64,000 nt of DNA from contig NC_133661.1 in assembly GCF_037893015.1 (NCBI RefSeq), positions 222,326,975 through 222,390,974 of the forward strand. Reading direction: 5' to 3'. The notes under the pieces were generated by a model. That model was not told the DNA's origin, did no database searches, and saw nothing but the letters and a program-made list of their open reading frames with translations. Origin of the DNA: Macrotis lagotis. Taxonomy: Eukaryota; Chordata; Mammalia; Peramelemorphia; Peramelidae. Within the stretch, counting starts at the first letter, position 1. Each line of letters starts with the position of its first letter. The position numbers and the translations under genes were made by a program. Of the stretch, positions 9,400 to 18,610 are shown one piece after another.

Positions 9400-10304
9400 C
9401 CCCCTTCAATGTGTTTGCCCTCCTATATCCACCCAGCTCCCCTTTCTCTCCACTTCCCCCTTTCTCTTTTTCCTTTTTCCCCTTCCCTTGCTTCTGTTAG
9501 TTCTCCTTTTTCTCCCCCTCCCTGTCTCCGTCCACCCCTCCCCTTTTAATACTTGAAAGGTAAGATGTTTTTTAAATCAACTGAATGTGTGTTTAAGCCA
9601 AGTCTGATGAGAGGAAGATTCAGGTGTTTCTCATCACCTCCCTTCTTCCCCTCTATTACCATAGGTCTTTTGTACCTCTTAATTTAATGAGATTTACCCC
9701 ATTCAATCCCCGCCCTCCTCCTGTCTCCATCCTGTCCCCCCCTTTTTAGGAGGAAGTGTTTTTAAATTATTCTATCTAAGTCATATAAAATTCTGAGTAG
9801 CCATAATTTTTGGCTAAGTATATTCTCTCTAATAGAGTTACAATTCTTTTTTTTTTAGGATTTTGCAAGGCAAATGGGGTTAAGTGGCTTGCCAAAGGCC
9901 ACATAGCTAGGTAATTATTAAGTGCCTGAGACTGGATTTGAACCCAGGTACTCCTGACTCCAGGGCTGGTGCTTTATCCACTGTGCCACCTAGCCACCCC
10001 TAGAGTTACAATTCTTGAGAGTTATTAGAGTCTTTCTCCTAAGTAGGGTTATAGCCAGTTTCATCCCATTGGATAGCAGTCTCATGGATAAGTTGTGAGT
10101 GTCCATCACTTCTGGCTAGGTATAGTCTCTCTGTTAGAACTACAATTCTCAAGAGTTAGAGAATCTTTTTCCCATGCTGGGATATAGCCAGTTTTATCTT
10201 ACTGGATAGCAGTTTTTTTCTTTAACCCTTTTTTAAAACTTTTCATGTGTCCCTTGAACCTCTTGCTTTATATCCAAATTTTCTATTTAGCTCTAGTCTT
10301 TTCA
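9400..10304 (-). repeat. L1 inter-ORF region with ~130-bp tandem units
   Basis: Two related units lie head-to-tail: about 9791-10095 (net ~137 bp once the SINE at 9849-10000 and its extra TSD are removed) and about 10100-10225. Both contain 'ggctaRgtatattctctct', 'ttacaattct', a 'ttatagccagttt' block and 'ggatagcagt'. Pyrimidine-rich sequence fills 9400-9560. Confidence 0.6.
9849..10000 (-). mobile_element. WSINE-type SINE inside L1
   Basis: Full-length minus-strand copy with a perfect 16-bp TSD, tagagttacaattctt, at 9833-9848 and 10001-10016. Confidence 0.9.
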
Positions 10305-11482
10305 TCAGGATTTTTTGGAATTCTTCCATTTTGTTAAATATCCATCTTTTCCCCCTGAAAAAAGAAGGCTCAGCTTTGCCAGATAGTGGATTCTTGGCTG
10401 CATTCCAAGCTCTCTTGCTCTTTGGAATATCTTGTTCCAGGCCCTTCGATCCCTTAATGTTGATGCAGCCAGGTCCTGTTTAATCCTTACTGTGGCTCCT
10501 TGGTATTTAAATTGTTTATTTCTGGCTGCTTGCAGGATTTTTTCTTTTATCTGATAGTTCTGGGATCTGGCCACAACATTCCTTGGTATTTTCATTTTAG
10601 GATCTCTTTCTGGAGGGGAGCAATGTATTTTTCAATAACTATTTTGCCCTCTGTTTCTATGATATCAGGGAAATTTTCCAACACTAATCCTGTAATATTA
10701 AGTCCAGGTTTTTTTTTTCTCTTCAATGTTTTCAGGAAGACCTATAATTCTCAGGTTGTACCTACTTGATCCATTTTCGAGTTCAGTGGTTTTGCTGATG
10801 AGGTATTTTACATTTTCTTCTATTTTTCCGATTTTTTTTGGTTTTATTTAACAGGCTCTTGCTGTCTCATGAAGTCATTAGTTTCCACAGATTCCATTCT
10901 TTTTTTTAGAGAAGAGTTTTCTTCATTTACCTTTTGCAACTCCTTTTCCAATTGGTCAATCCTATTTTTTGAAAGAGCTTTCCATTTGATCAACTGAGGT
11001 TTTGAGAGAATTATTTTCTTTTTGCATTTGCCCAACTGAGGATCTGAGAAAATTATTCTTATTTTCTATTTGTCCAATTGTATTTTCCAATGATTTATTT
11101 TCTTGTTGCAAGGTGTTAATCTTCTCTTGGGTTTCTTTTCCCAAATTTTCCAATTAATTTTTTTTAGGTTTTTTTGCAAGGTAAACAGGGTTAAGTGGCT
11201 TACCCAAGGCCACACAGCTAGGTAATTATTAAGTGTCTGAGACCGGATTTGAACCCAGGTATTCCTGACTCCAGGACTGGTGCTTTATCCACTGTGCCAC
11301 CTAGCCACCTCTCCAATTAATTTTTAAACTCCTTCTTTATTCTTCCTTATTTCTTCAAGGAAGTCTTTCTGTGTTGGAGACCAGATCATATTCTCCTCAG
11401 AGGTTCTAGGTCTCTCTGAGTTAGGGTCTTTTCCTTCCAAGAACTTTTCTATTGACCCTCCTTCCTGCTGGCCTTTCTTCAT
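10305..11482 (-). pseudogene. L1 ORF1p remnant, interrupted by a SINE
   Basis: Starts at ATG 11482 with 'MKKGQQEGG', then an acidic segment and a stop before the SINE. Beyond it lies a classic coiled coil with repeated 'IENKN', 'LQQENKSL' and 'QMESSF' heptads (11153-10962). The C-terminal domain follows with 'KILQAARNKQFKYQGATVRI' (about 10530-10471) and 'FQRARELGMQPRIHYLAKL' (about 10430). ORF1p trimerises through the coil and binds L1 RNA. Multiple frameshifts and the SINE at 11163-11311 make it non-functional. Confidence 0.75.
11163..11311 (-). mobile_element. WSINE-type SINE inside L1 ORF1
   Basis: Full-length minus-strand copy; TSD tccaattaattttt at 11149-11162 and 11312-11325. Confidence 0.9.
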
Positions 11483-12370
11483 TTTGCTAAGACCTTGAGT
11501 TGGGGAGGGGCTGATTCACAGAAGTTTGATGTTGGGATCCCTAGAGGATTTACTCACTGGGTGTAATATCTCCACTTGACCAGTAGGGGTGCTAGAGGTT
11601 TTGGTCACTGACTGTAATTTCTCCAACTGGCCAGTAGGGGATGCTGGTTGCTTTCTCTGGAGTGTCTGTGACCTTGATTGAGGCCCTCTCCCTTGACCTG
11701 GAGGGAGTAGTTGAAACTGTTAATTACTTTTGTCTGTGATCAATAGTGGGCTTTACCCTGGGGTGAGGTGATCACTCTCCCTCTTGTCAGCTGAGGTTGT
11801 TCTACTTGGCCTTAGCCTGGGGCAGAGGTAGTCTGTAATTGTGTTTGTTCTGGGAAGAAGCTTCAGCTGAAATGGAGGCATGGACTCTGAGTTCCTCCTG
11901 ACCAGAGGAGCCCAGGGATGATGTCTGCAGTTCTCCCTCACCAGAACTCTCCCTCTAGCCCTGCCAGCAAGCTCCAGAGGGTCAGCCCCAACACTAATGC
12001 CTCTGCTTCCTAGTTGGCCCCCACAGTCAACCAGGCTCTACCCCTGCTGCTGTTCAAGCCAGTTCAGTTCTCAGGCCCTCAGGCTCCCAAGCTCCAGCCC
12101 TGCCACTTATCAGGCTAATCCACAGCCAATCCAGGGTCCCAGGCTCTCCCTGTCCCATGCTCCCTGCAAGAGTCCACCCTCTGCACCCGGACTCACCCAC
12201 GACTATGAAGACAAATCCTGAGGTAGATGTTCTTTCTCCTGGCTTTTCTTTCTGGGTTTTTTTGATCAAATTTCTGTTAAGAGGTTTGTTTCATATTATA
12301 TATGGGGAAAGATCAGGAGATTTTAGAACTGTGCCTGTCTTCTCTCTGTCATATTGGCCAGAAGGAGACC
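11483..12370 (-). promoter_or_regulatory. L1 5' UTR / internal promoter region
   Basis: Non-coding GC-richer leader from the element start (minus strand begins ggtctccttctggccaatat) to ORF1. Between about 11530 and 11645 it has two related units with 'ctccacttgaccagtagggg' and 'ctccaactggccagtagggg'. Internal promoter function is family knowledge, not visible as a defined motif. Confidence 0.55.
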
Positions 12371-13752
12371 TTCCTAAGACAATTTAAATGGAAGTGATTC
12401 AGTTCCTGACCTGGTGCTGGTAGACATATCCAGGTTTCAAAAACATATAGAAATGAGATCAGCACAATGGTTCTGTAGACTTCAGTTTGGTAGTCAGTCA
12501 TTAGACCTCTTCTCTCCTATGCTTTCTTTTGGAGCTTCTCACATACTGAGCTAGCTCTGACAATGCAAGTATCAATCTCATTGTCAATGTGTACTTCCTT
12601 GGAAAGGGCACTGCCAAGGTATGTGAATTTGTCCACAGTACTCACAACTTTTCCATTCTCTGTAATCAATGGTTCCACATATGAATGGTGTGGTGCTGGC
12701 TGATGGAGCACCTGTGTTTTCTTGGTGTTAATTGCTAGGCCATAATTAGCACAAGCAGAAGAGAACCAATCCATACTTCATTGCATCTCAGCTTCAGAGA
12801 CTACAATGAGTGCACCATCATCTGCACACAGAATATCATGCATCAACACTCCTCCAATTTGGTCTTGTAGCCTTTTACAGGTGAAGAACTATCAGTGTGG
12901 TAGCTAACCTCAATACCATATTCATCCTCAGTGAATGTGTTTGATAAAATGACTGAAAACATCATGCTAAAAAAGTAGGTGATCAGGGACATATCCCTGT
13001 TTCACTCCATTGGTGACTGGGAAATCTTGAGAGCATCATCCACTATCCAAAACCTAGGCATTCACACCATGATGGAAATGATGCACAATACTAATGCACT
13101 TCTCCAGGCAGCCAAATTTTGACATAATTTTCCATAAACCCTCACAATTGACAGTATCAAAGGTCTTGGTCAGATCTACAAATGTCATATACAGACTTCT
13201 GTTCCTGGAATTTTTCCTGGAGTTGTCAGAGAGCAAACATAATAATGACTCTTCCTCTACCTTTTCTGATGCCACATTGGCTCTCAGGGAGGTGATCATC
13301 TTCCAGGTGAAGGATCCAAGTAAAGCAACTGGAAAATTTCAGTCAGTTTTTGAATGAGCAATAGGCTCCCCACCTTGTGGATCTCAGCTGGAATAGACCC
13401 AGAGCCAGGTACTTTGCCACTTGAAAGGAGCCATTTGTATGCCATTAGGCAACCTCTTCTTCTTTTGTAACTTCATCTAAGGATTCATTGACTTCAATTT
13501 AAGATAAAATGGCTTCTGTATTGACTTATGATAGTCTGTTAAGAACACTATGGAAGTGTTCATCCCATATCTCTAGGATCATGTCTCTATTGTTAATCAA
13601 TGTGGATTCATCAGCACTAAATAGTTGACATACACCATAGGTCTTTGGCCTATAAGTAGCCTTCAGGGCATCAAAAAAAGTATTTTGGTTTGTTATTTTC
13701 TGCATAAAATTGAATTTCATCTGCTTTCTTACTGAAACAAAAGTCTTGCTCA
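12371..13752 (-). pseudogene. RTE reverse transcriptase domain remnant
   Basis: In order on the minus strand: a pre-RT segment with 'FFDALKATYRPKTYG' and 'EHFHSVLNRLS' (13690-13526); RT motif 'LYMTFVDLTKTFDTVNCEGL' (about 13200-13140); 'VTNGVKQGY' (about 13015); the catalytic YADD-like box as CADDGALI (about 12830); and 'NTKKTQVLHQPAP' with 'VDKFTYLGSALSKEVHIDNE' (about 12725-12570). The first residue of the catalytic box is Cys instead of Tyr/Phe, and many stops intervene. All motifs are typical of RTE/BovB. Confidence 0.85.
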
Positions 13753-13890
13753 AGGAATGAATGACAAGCTCATGACAATGAGATTACCACTTCCAGGAAA
13801 ACGCCATGCCACCATTATTGGTGTCTATGCTCCTACATGATGAATACTGATGAAGTTTTATGAACACTGAGAAAGTTACAGAAAAATATT
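13753..13890 (+). pseudogene. RTE endonuclease fragment, inverted
   Basis: Plus-strand reading gives NDKLMTMRLPLPGKRHATII followed by GVYAP, the APE-type endonuclease strand of RTE elements, then remnants of 'KFYEHL'. It breaks at the TSD gaaaaatatt (13881-13890) and resumes at 16809. Orientation is opposite to the RT half that starts one base to the left. Confidence 0.85.
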
Positions 13891-14227
13891 TTTTTGAATT
13901 TCATATTTTGTTTATTATGGTGAAGGGAATGTTGTGCAAAGACTGCCTTTTCCAGAACCATTTACACATGGTCTGACTTTATAGGAAACAGGATTTCTGG
14001 TGATGGTCTGGGTGCCATGGAAATCCTTGGTCTTGTGAAGGTGGTGTCCCTACCCCCCATATCAGTGAGGCACCTGGTATCCAACATGCCAGGCAAAGTG
14101 CCAGTTTGTGGTTTTCTGGCAACAAGTTGGCATGACAACAGGGATCATCCAAATCTGTTTCGCAGTAGATTAATTGACAATATGGGCTCTAAGGTCCAAT
14201 TGGACAACAATACAATATATCCAAACT
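13891..14227 (-). pseudogene. 3' partner of the chimera, unidentified mRNA-like segment
   Basis: About 335 bp on the minus strand, ending 'ccataataaacaaaatatga' and then an A-run adjoining the TSD, like a processed mRNA 3' end. I do not recognise it. Open frames exist on both strands (for example 14017-14241 plus) but none has a recognisable domain. Confidence 0.5.
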
Positions 14228-14748
14228 TTTCTCTCAATTGAACTATTAGTCAGTATACAGCATATTCCCCCAGAACCCAGAGACTTTGGGAATAATAAAA
14301 TATTGTTTGTGATACCCAACCATCCTCAAATGTCAGACTTTGGTTCTTGATTAATGAAAACATTTTTGGAAAATGCTTTCACTTTGGTCCATATGACACT
14401 AGTCCAAACATTTCACCTCTGGTGGCACAATATAAATTCCCCTGGCTATCCTTCTTAATCATGACACCAATTATGAAAGCCAAAAAAATAAAATCAGGAT
14501 TCTATTTGGTTATTCCTAACTGAGGTATCTAGGCAACGTGGGTCTGCTTTGAATTTTTTCCTATTTTTTCCATATTTCTAGAAATTTCTAAACATTTCTA
14601 ATTATTTTCAAAGTAAATGCTCAGCCAAGAGCATCAAGAGGGCACCAAGAGGTAGGGCCTGGGCCAGGTAGTGCTTGCCTCACAATGGAAAACAAGTTTG
14701 ATTCCTAGGTCCAACTGTGAGTTTTTTAACTGCAGTAATTTTATTATA
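14228..14748 (-). pseudogene. 18S rRNA retropseudogene fragment
   Basis: Minus strand follows 18S small-subunit rRNA in order: 'ttactgcagttaaaaaactc' (14737-14718), 'gatgctcttggctgagcatt' (about 14634), 'caaagcagacccacgttgcc' (about 14553), 'tgattaagaaggatagccag', 'gccaccagaggtgaaatg', 'gaaagcattttccaaaaatg' and 'ttttcattaatcaagaacc' (about 14360). The fragment is the central part of 18S and is AT-shifted, as expected for an old CpG-decayed retrocopy. It is not a functional rRNA gene. Confidence 0.88.
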
Positions 14749-14978
14749 TGAAATATCCTGGCCTATTCTCCCTCTCCTTTTTCTTTCTCCCATTACATTT
14801 CCATTTTTTCTATTGACTCCATTTTTACACCATATTTTATCTTTGAATTCAGCTTTCTCCTGTGCTTCAATTATAAAAGCTCCCTCTACCTGCTCTATTA
14901 ACTGAGAGGGTTCATATGAGTATTATCAGTGTCATTTTTCTATGCAGGAATACATGCAGTTCATCATCATTAAGTCCC

Positions 14979-16069
14979 TCATATTTTCCCCCTCTCCTCC
15001 AATCTCCATGCTTCACCTGAGTCCTGTATCTGAAGATCAAACCTTCTGTTCAGCTCTGGCCATTCCAAAAGGAACATTTGAAATTCCCCTGGTTCATTGA
15101 AAGTCCATCTTTTTCCCTGGAAGAGGACATTCAGCCTTGCCGGGTAGTTCATTCTTGGCTGCATTCTAAGCTCTTTTGCCTACCGGTATATTATATTCCA
15201 AGCCCTGTGAGCTTCCAATGTAGTTGCTGCTAAGTCCTGTGTCATCCTGACTGCAGCTCCATGGTATTTGAACTGTGTCCTTCTGGCTGCTTGTAATATT
15301 TTCTCTTTGACTTGGGAGTTCTGGAACTTGGCTATCTCTTTCTCTGGGGGATCGGTAGATTCTCTCCATTTCTATTTTGCCCTCTGCTTCTAGGATATCA
15401 GGGTAATTTTCCTGTAGTAATTCTTTGAAAATGATGTCAAGGTTCTTTTCCTGATCATGACTTTCAGATATTCCAATAATTTTTAAATTATCTTTCCTAA
15501 GTCTGTTTTCCATATCAGTTGTTTTTTCAATGAAATATTTCACATTTTCTTCTAATTTTTCATTTTTTTGGTTTTGAAGTATTGATTCCTGATTTCTGGT
15601 AAATTCATCAATCTCCCTGAATTCTATTCTTTGTCTGAAGGATTTGTTTTCCTCAGAGAGTTTTCTTATCTCTTTTTCCATCTGGCCAGTTTTGCTTTTT
15701 TAGGCATTCTTCTCCTCAATAACTTTTTGAACTGTTTTATCCATTTGACCTAAGCTGGTTTTTAGCATGCTATTTTCTTCAACATTGTTTTGGATTTTTG
15801 GATTTCCTTGACTAAGCTGCTGACTTCATTTTCATGTTTTTCCTGCATCTCTCTCATTTCTTTTCCCAGTTTTTTTCTAACTCCCTCATTTGATTTTCAA
15901 AGTCTTTTTTGAGCTCTATCATAGCCTGAGCCCAATTTCTGTTTTCCTTGGAGTCTTTAGATGCAGGAGCTTGTGCTTCCTCATCTTCAGACTGAGTATT
16001 TTGATCCTTCTTGTGCTCATTTGCAAAATATTTCTTAATGGTGTTCCTCTTTTTAGTCTGCTTGCTCAT
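14979..16069 (-). pseudogene. HAL1/L1 ORF1p remnant
   Basis: Starts at Met 16069 (MSKQTKKRNTIKKYF, Lys-rich), followed by an acidic stretch and a coiled coil. A largely intact block at 15681-15166 contains the coil end, the RRM segment with RKDNLKIIGISESHDQEK and the 'IEMERIYRSPRERDSQVPEL' motif. The C-terminal piece 15164-14979 begins with MQPRMNYPARLNVLF. It is broken by a few stops and frame changes. It is better preserved than copy 1 at 3716-4660 and has the same domain order. Confidence 0.78.
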
Positions 16070-16798
16070 TTTCCCAGCCTGGGCCTGGTTTTGAGGTGCT
16101 TCCTGAGATTTTGGAACACTCCCATAAGTGTGTGAGGCTCTGTCTTCCCTCCTGGTCTGTGAATGACCATAAGCGCCCCCCTCTGCCATGGGGTTGAGGT
16201 GGGGGGGGCCCTGCTGTGCTATGGGGGGGACTAGACTGGAATCACAATCTGAATGTGGTCAGAGCCCCAGAGTCCTGTTTCAGGGACAGAGGACAGTGCT
16301 CTGCAGTCTCTCTTCACTCCCCTCCCTCAGCTCAATGGGCTCATGCCCTGGAGGCTCCTGCTTACCGGCTCTGCCTGCTTCTGTTTCCAGATCTGGGCTG
16401 CTGAAAAACCAAGCTGCTAGCTGTGTACCCTGAGGGCTGGGCTCCACATGCTCACTCTGGCAGTGGTCCCCCACTGTTCCCCCACTTTGTGCCCGGTGCT
16501 CTCCAGGGTACAACTCAGGAGACTCCCCCGCTGCTGTGAGCCGAGGCTCCCAGCACCCTGGGGCTGTCTCCAGCAGGCTGAAGTTCTTTCCCTCTGGCGG
16601 GCCGCCCCTCCAACCCTGTGAAGCAGAGCCTTTCTGCTCTTTTCCAGGTTACCTTGAGTAGGAGAACTGCATCACTGCGTCTCTCTGTGGGTTCTATCTC
16701 TAGAAAGTTTAGTTAGAGTCCTTAGTTTTAAGTTTTATCAGAGAGCGCCTAAGACTCGATCCTTTCTTGTCACCATCTTGGCTCTACCCCCCCCCCCC
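16070..16798 (-). promoter_or_regulatory. HAL1 5' UTR with YY1-like site
   Basis: GC-rich leader in front of ORF1. The first bases on the minus strand hold CCAAGATGGTGAC (about 16780-16768), a YY1-type core at the same place as the YY1 site of human L1. Promoter role is inference from that position. Confidence 0.5.
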
Positions 16799-16808
16799 GA
16801 AAAATATT

Positions 16809-17516
16809 ATAAAGACCTGGATACCCTTATCCTTAATGTACCAAAGGAAGACAAGTTCATAATTTTGGATGACTATATGTAGGCTCAGATTACCAGACGT
16901 GGCAGAGAGTCCTTGGGAGGAATGGAGTTGGAAACAGTAACAGCAATGGTCACCAACTACTGAAGACTTGTGCATCTCATGACCTTCTCATCACAAACAC
17001 CATCTTCTGTTTACCTAAATGTAATAAAACTTCCTGAATGCACCCTCATAAAAATGGCATCTATTAGACTATGTGATTGTAAGAAGAGACAGACAAGATG
17101 AAAGAGTAAGAAAGTCAATGTTTGATGCAGAGTGCTGGACTAATCACAGACTCATTCTCTCTAAGCTAAATATTCATATTCAGTCAAAATGTCAGCCGCA
17201 ACACAAATGAATACTAGAAGAATTAATGTCAAAAGATGAGAGTGTCTCTCTGAGTGGGAACTATTTGTTACTAACTTGTAGGGAAAACTGAGCCAATAAA
17301 CAGTTGGTACCAGTGGAACAGAAAAAGAGTGGGCAGCTTTCAGAGATCTGGTGTACAGAATTGCATTTGCTCATCTGGGTCAGAACACTCACAAACACCA
17401 AGACTGGTCTGATGAAAATGATGGGAAAATACAGAAGCTAAGAAATGAAAACAAGATCTCCATAGGGCTTACCAGTAGTATATTTCATCCATTTCCAAGA
17501 ATTCAGCATTAAATAT
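16809..17516 (+). pseudogene. RTE endonuclease and linker, inverted, continued
   Basis: Directly after the TSD the plus strand resumes RTE protein sequence. It has remnants of 'FWMTICRLRLPDVAESPWEE', then NSNGHQLLKTCASHDLLITN (about 16935-16995), the 'MHPHKNGIY' block and, after the endonuclease, '[20 protein letters not shown]' (about 17398-17457). Stops interrupt it. It ends next to the (TA)n tract. Confidence 0.8.
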
Positions 17517-17517
17517 A

Positions 17518-17519
17518 AA

Positions 17520-17578
<59 letters not shown>

Positions 17579-17628
17579 CACATATATATGTATATATACA
17601 TATATACACATATATGTATATATGTAGA
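17518..17628. repeat. (TA)n tract with degenerate flank
   Basis: About 27 perfect TA units (17519-17573), then mixed TA/TG/CA dinucleotides to about 17628. Confidence 0.9.
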
Positions 17629-17675
17629 GAGATAAGTATCTATATTTGACTTTTTTTAAAAAATCACCTGAATAA

Positions 17676-18360
17676 AAACATTACTTGTACAAAAATATTC
17701 ATAGCAGCCCTGTTTGTGCTGACAAAGAATTGGAAATTAAGTGAATGTCCTTCTCTTGGGGAATGGCTTAACAAACTGTGGTACATGTATGTCATGGAAC
17801 ACTATTGTTCTATTAGAAACCAGGAGGGATGGGAATTCAAGGAAGCTTGGAAGGATTTGCATGAACTGATGCTGAGCGAGATGATCAGAACCAGAAAAAC
17901 ATTGTACACCCTAACAGCAACATGAGGGTGATGATCAACCTTGATGGACTTGCTCATTCCATCAGTGCAACAACCAGGGACAATTTTGAACTATCTTCAA
18001 TGGAGAATACTAACTGTATCCAGAGAAAGAATTGTGGTGTTTGAACAAAGATGAAAGACTATTACCTTCAATTTAGAAAAAAAAAACCCATTATCTTATT
18101 ATGTAATTTTTGCTATCTCTTATACTTTATTTTTCTTCCTTAAGGATATGATTTCTCTCTCATCACATTCAACTGAGATCAATGTATACCATGGAAACAA
18201 TGTAAAGACTGACAAATTGCCTTCTGTGGGGGGTTGGGGGGAGGGAAGCAAGAATGAGGGAAAAATTGTAAAACTCAAAATAAATAAAATCTTTCTTAAA
18301 AAATAAAATAATGTTTAAAATTGTATTTACATGTAACTAGGGAAAATAAAGTTTTATTTT
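17676..18360 (+). mobile_element. 5'-truncated L1: ORF2 C-terminus and 3' UTR
   Basis: The plus-strand frame at 17690-17923 encodes the end of L1 ORF2p: 'IFIAALFVLTKNWKLSECPS' followed by a GEWLNKLWYMYVMEHYCSI segment. A 3' UTR follows with a G-rich stretch (about 18225) and A-rich tails. A TSD of aaaaaatcac(c/t)tgaa lies at 17661-17675 and about 18361-18376. Typical dead 5'-truncated insertion. Confidence 0.8.
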
Positions 18361-18376
18361 AAAAAAATCACTTGAA

Positions 18377-18610
18377 AAAGCACTGGATGGAGAAATTTTG
18401 ACTAGAATCAATTCTTGTGAAAGATTTGGGCTAGAATGGAACAGTGTCAGATTTTTGAGGCTCTCAAACTGGTATCCTTGCCTCCAGAATCTCTTCATTC
18501 CTATATAATCTTCCTCAAAGATGCCAGTGTGAGAAATTTCTTTTATATTAAATAACTAATTATTGTATTCAGATCAAAGATTTTCCCCTTTTCTCATCCC
18601 AAAATAATAG
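18377..18610. other. Unassigned stretch
   Basis: No gene or repeat recognised. Confidence 0.3.

Larger units (their letters stand above)
8862..12370 (-). mobile_element. L1 LINE, 5'-complete but 3'-truncated inside ORF2
   Basis: The order on the minus strand is 5' UTR (12370-11483), ORF1 (11482-10305), an inter-ORF region (10304-about 9400) and ORF2 to mid-endonuclease (about 9399-8862). A perfect 16-bp TSD, ttcctaagacaattta, lies at 8846-8861 and 12371-12386. L1 copies normally lose the 5' end; this one retains the 5' end and stops just after an 'NHKIN' endonuclease-region motif at a run ending ataaaa. Two SINEs inserted later (9849-10000, 11163-11311). Confidence 0.8.
13891..16798 (-). mobile_element. 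Tripartite chimeric retrocopy: HAL1 + 18S rRNA + unidentified poly(A) RNA
   Basis: A single minus-strand insertion is flanked by a perfect 10-bp TSD, gaaaaatatt (13881-13890 and 16799-16808). RTE endonuclease sequence resumes immediately on the right. In RNA order it contains HAL1 from its 5' end (16798) to about 14749, an 18S rRNA segment (about 14748-14228), and a segment ending with an AATAAA-type signal and an A-run (13909-13891). All three parts share polarity and only the last has an A-tail. One target-primed event with two template switches explains this most simply; the mechanism is inference. Confidence 0.75.
14749..16798 (-). mobile_element. HAL1-type half-LINE, copy 2 (5' part of the chimera)
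   Basis: Begins at 16798 with a G12 run and ggtagagccaagatggtgac, which resembles the start of mammalian L1s. It then has a GC-rich 5' UTR, ORF1 (16069-14979) and the first ~230 bp of the 3' UTR seen in copy 1. Similarity to copy 1 ends near 'ggatatttcat' (about 14750), where 18S sequence starts. Confidence 0.8.
8337..17517 (-). mobile_element. RTE (BovB-like) LINE with 5' inversion, host of two nested insertions
   Basis: The reverse transcriptase half lies on the minus strand (13752-12371, resuming 8861-8337). The upstream endonuclease half is inverted onto the plus strand (13753-13890, resuming 16809-about 17516). The switch at about 13753 joins mid-endonuclease sequence head-to-head with the start of the RT half, the geometry produced by twin priming. 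Two later insertions interrupt it: an L1 (8862-12370) and a chimeric retrocopy (13891-16798). The RTE sequence resumes in register on the far side of each TSD. Stops and frameshifts occur throughout, so it is dead. Confidence 0.85.

Noticed and set aside
14017..14241. 74-residue plus-strand frame next to the RTE
   Set aside because: It lies in the antisense of the chimeric retrocopy's 3' segment; no recognised domain.
14228..14748. Functional rRNA gene
   Set aside because: Only a fragment, heavily diverged, and embedded between retroposed partners inside one TSD.
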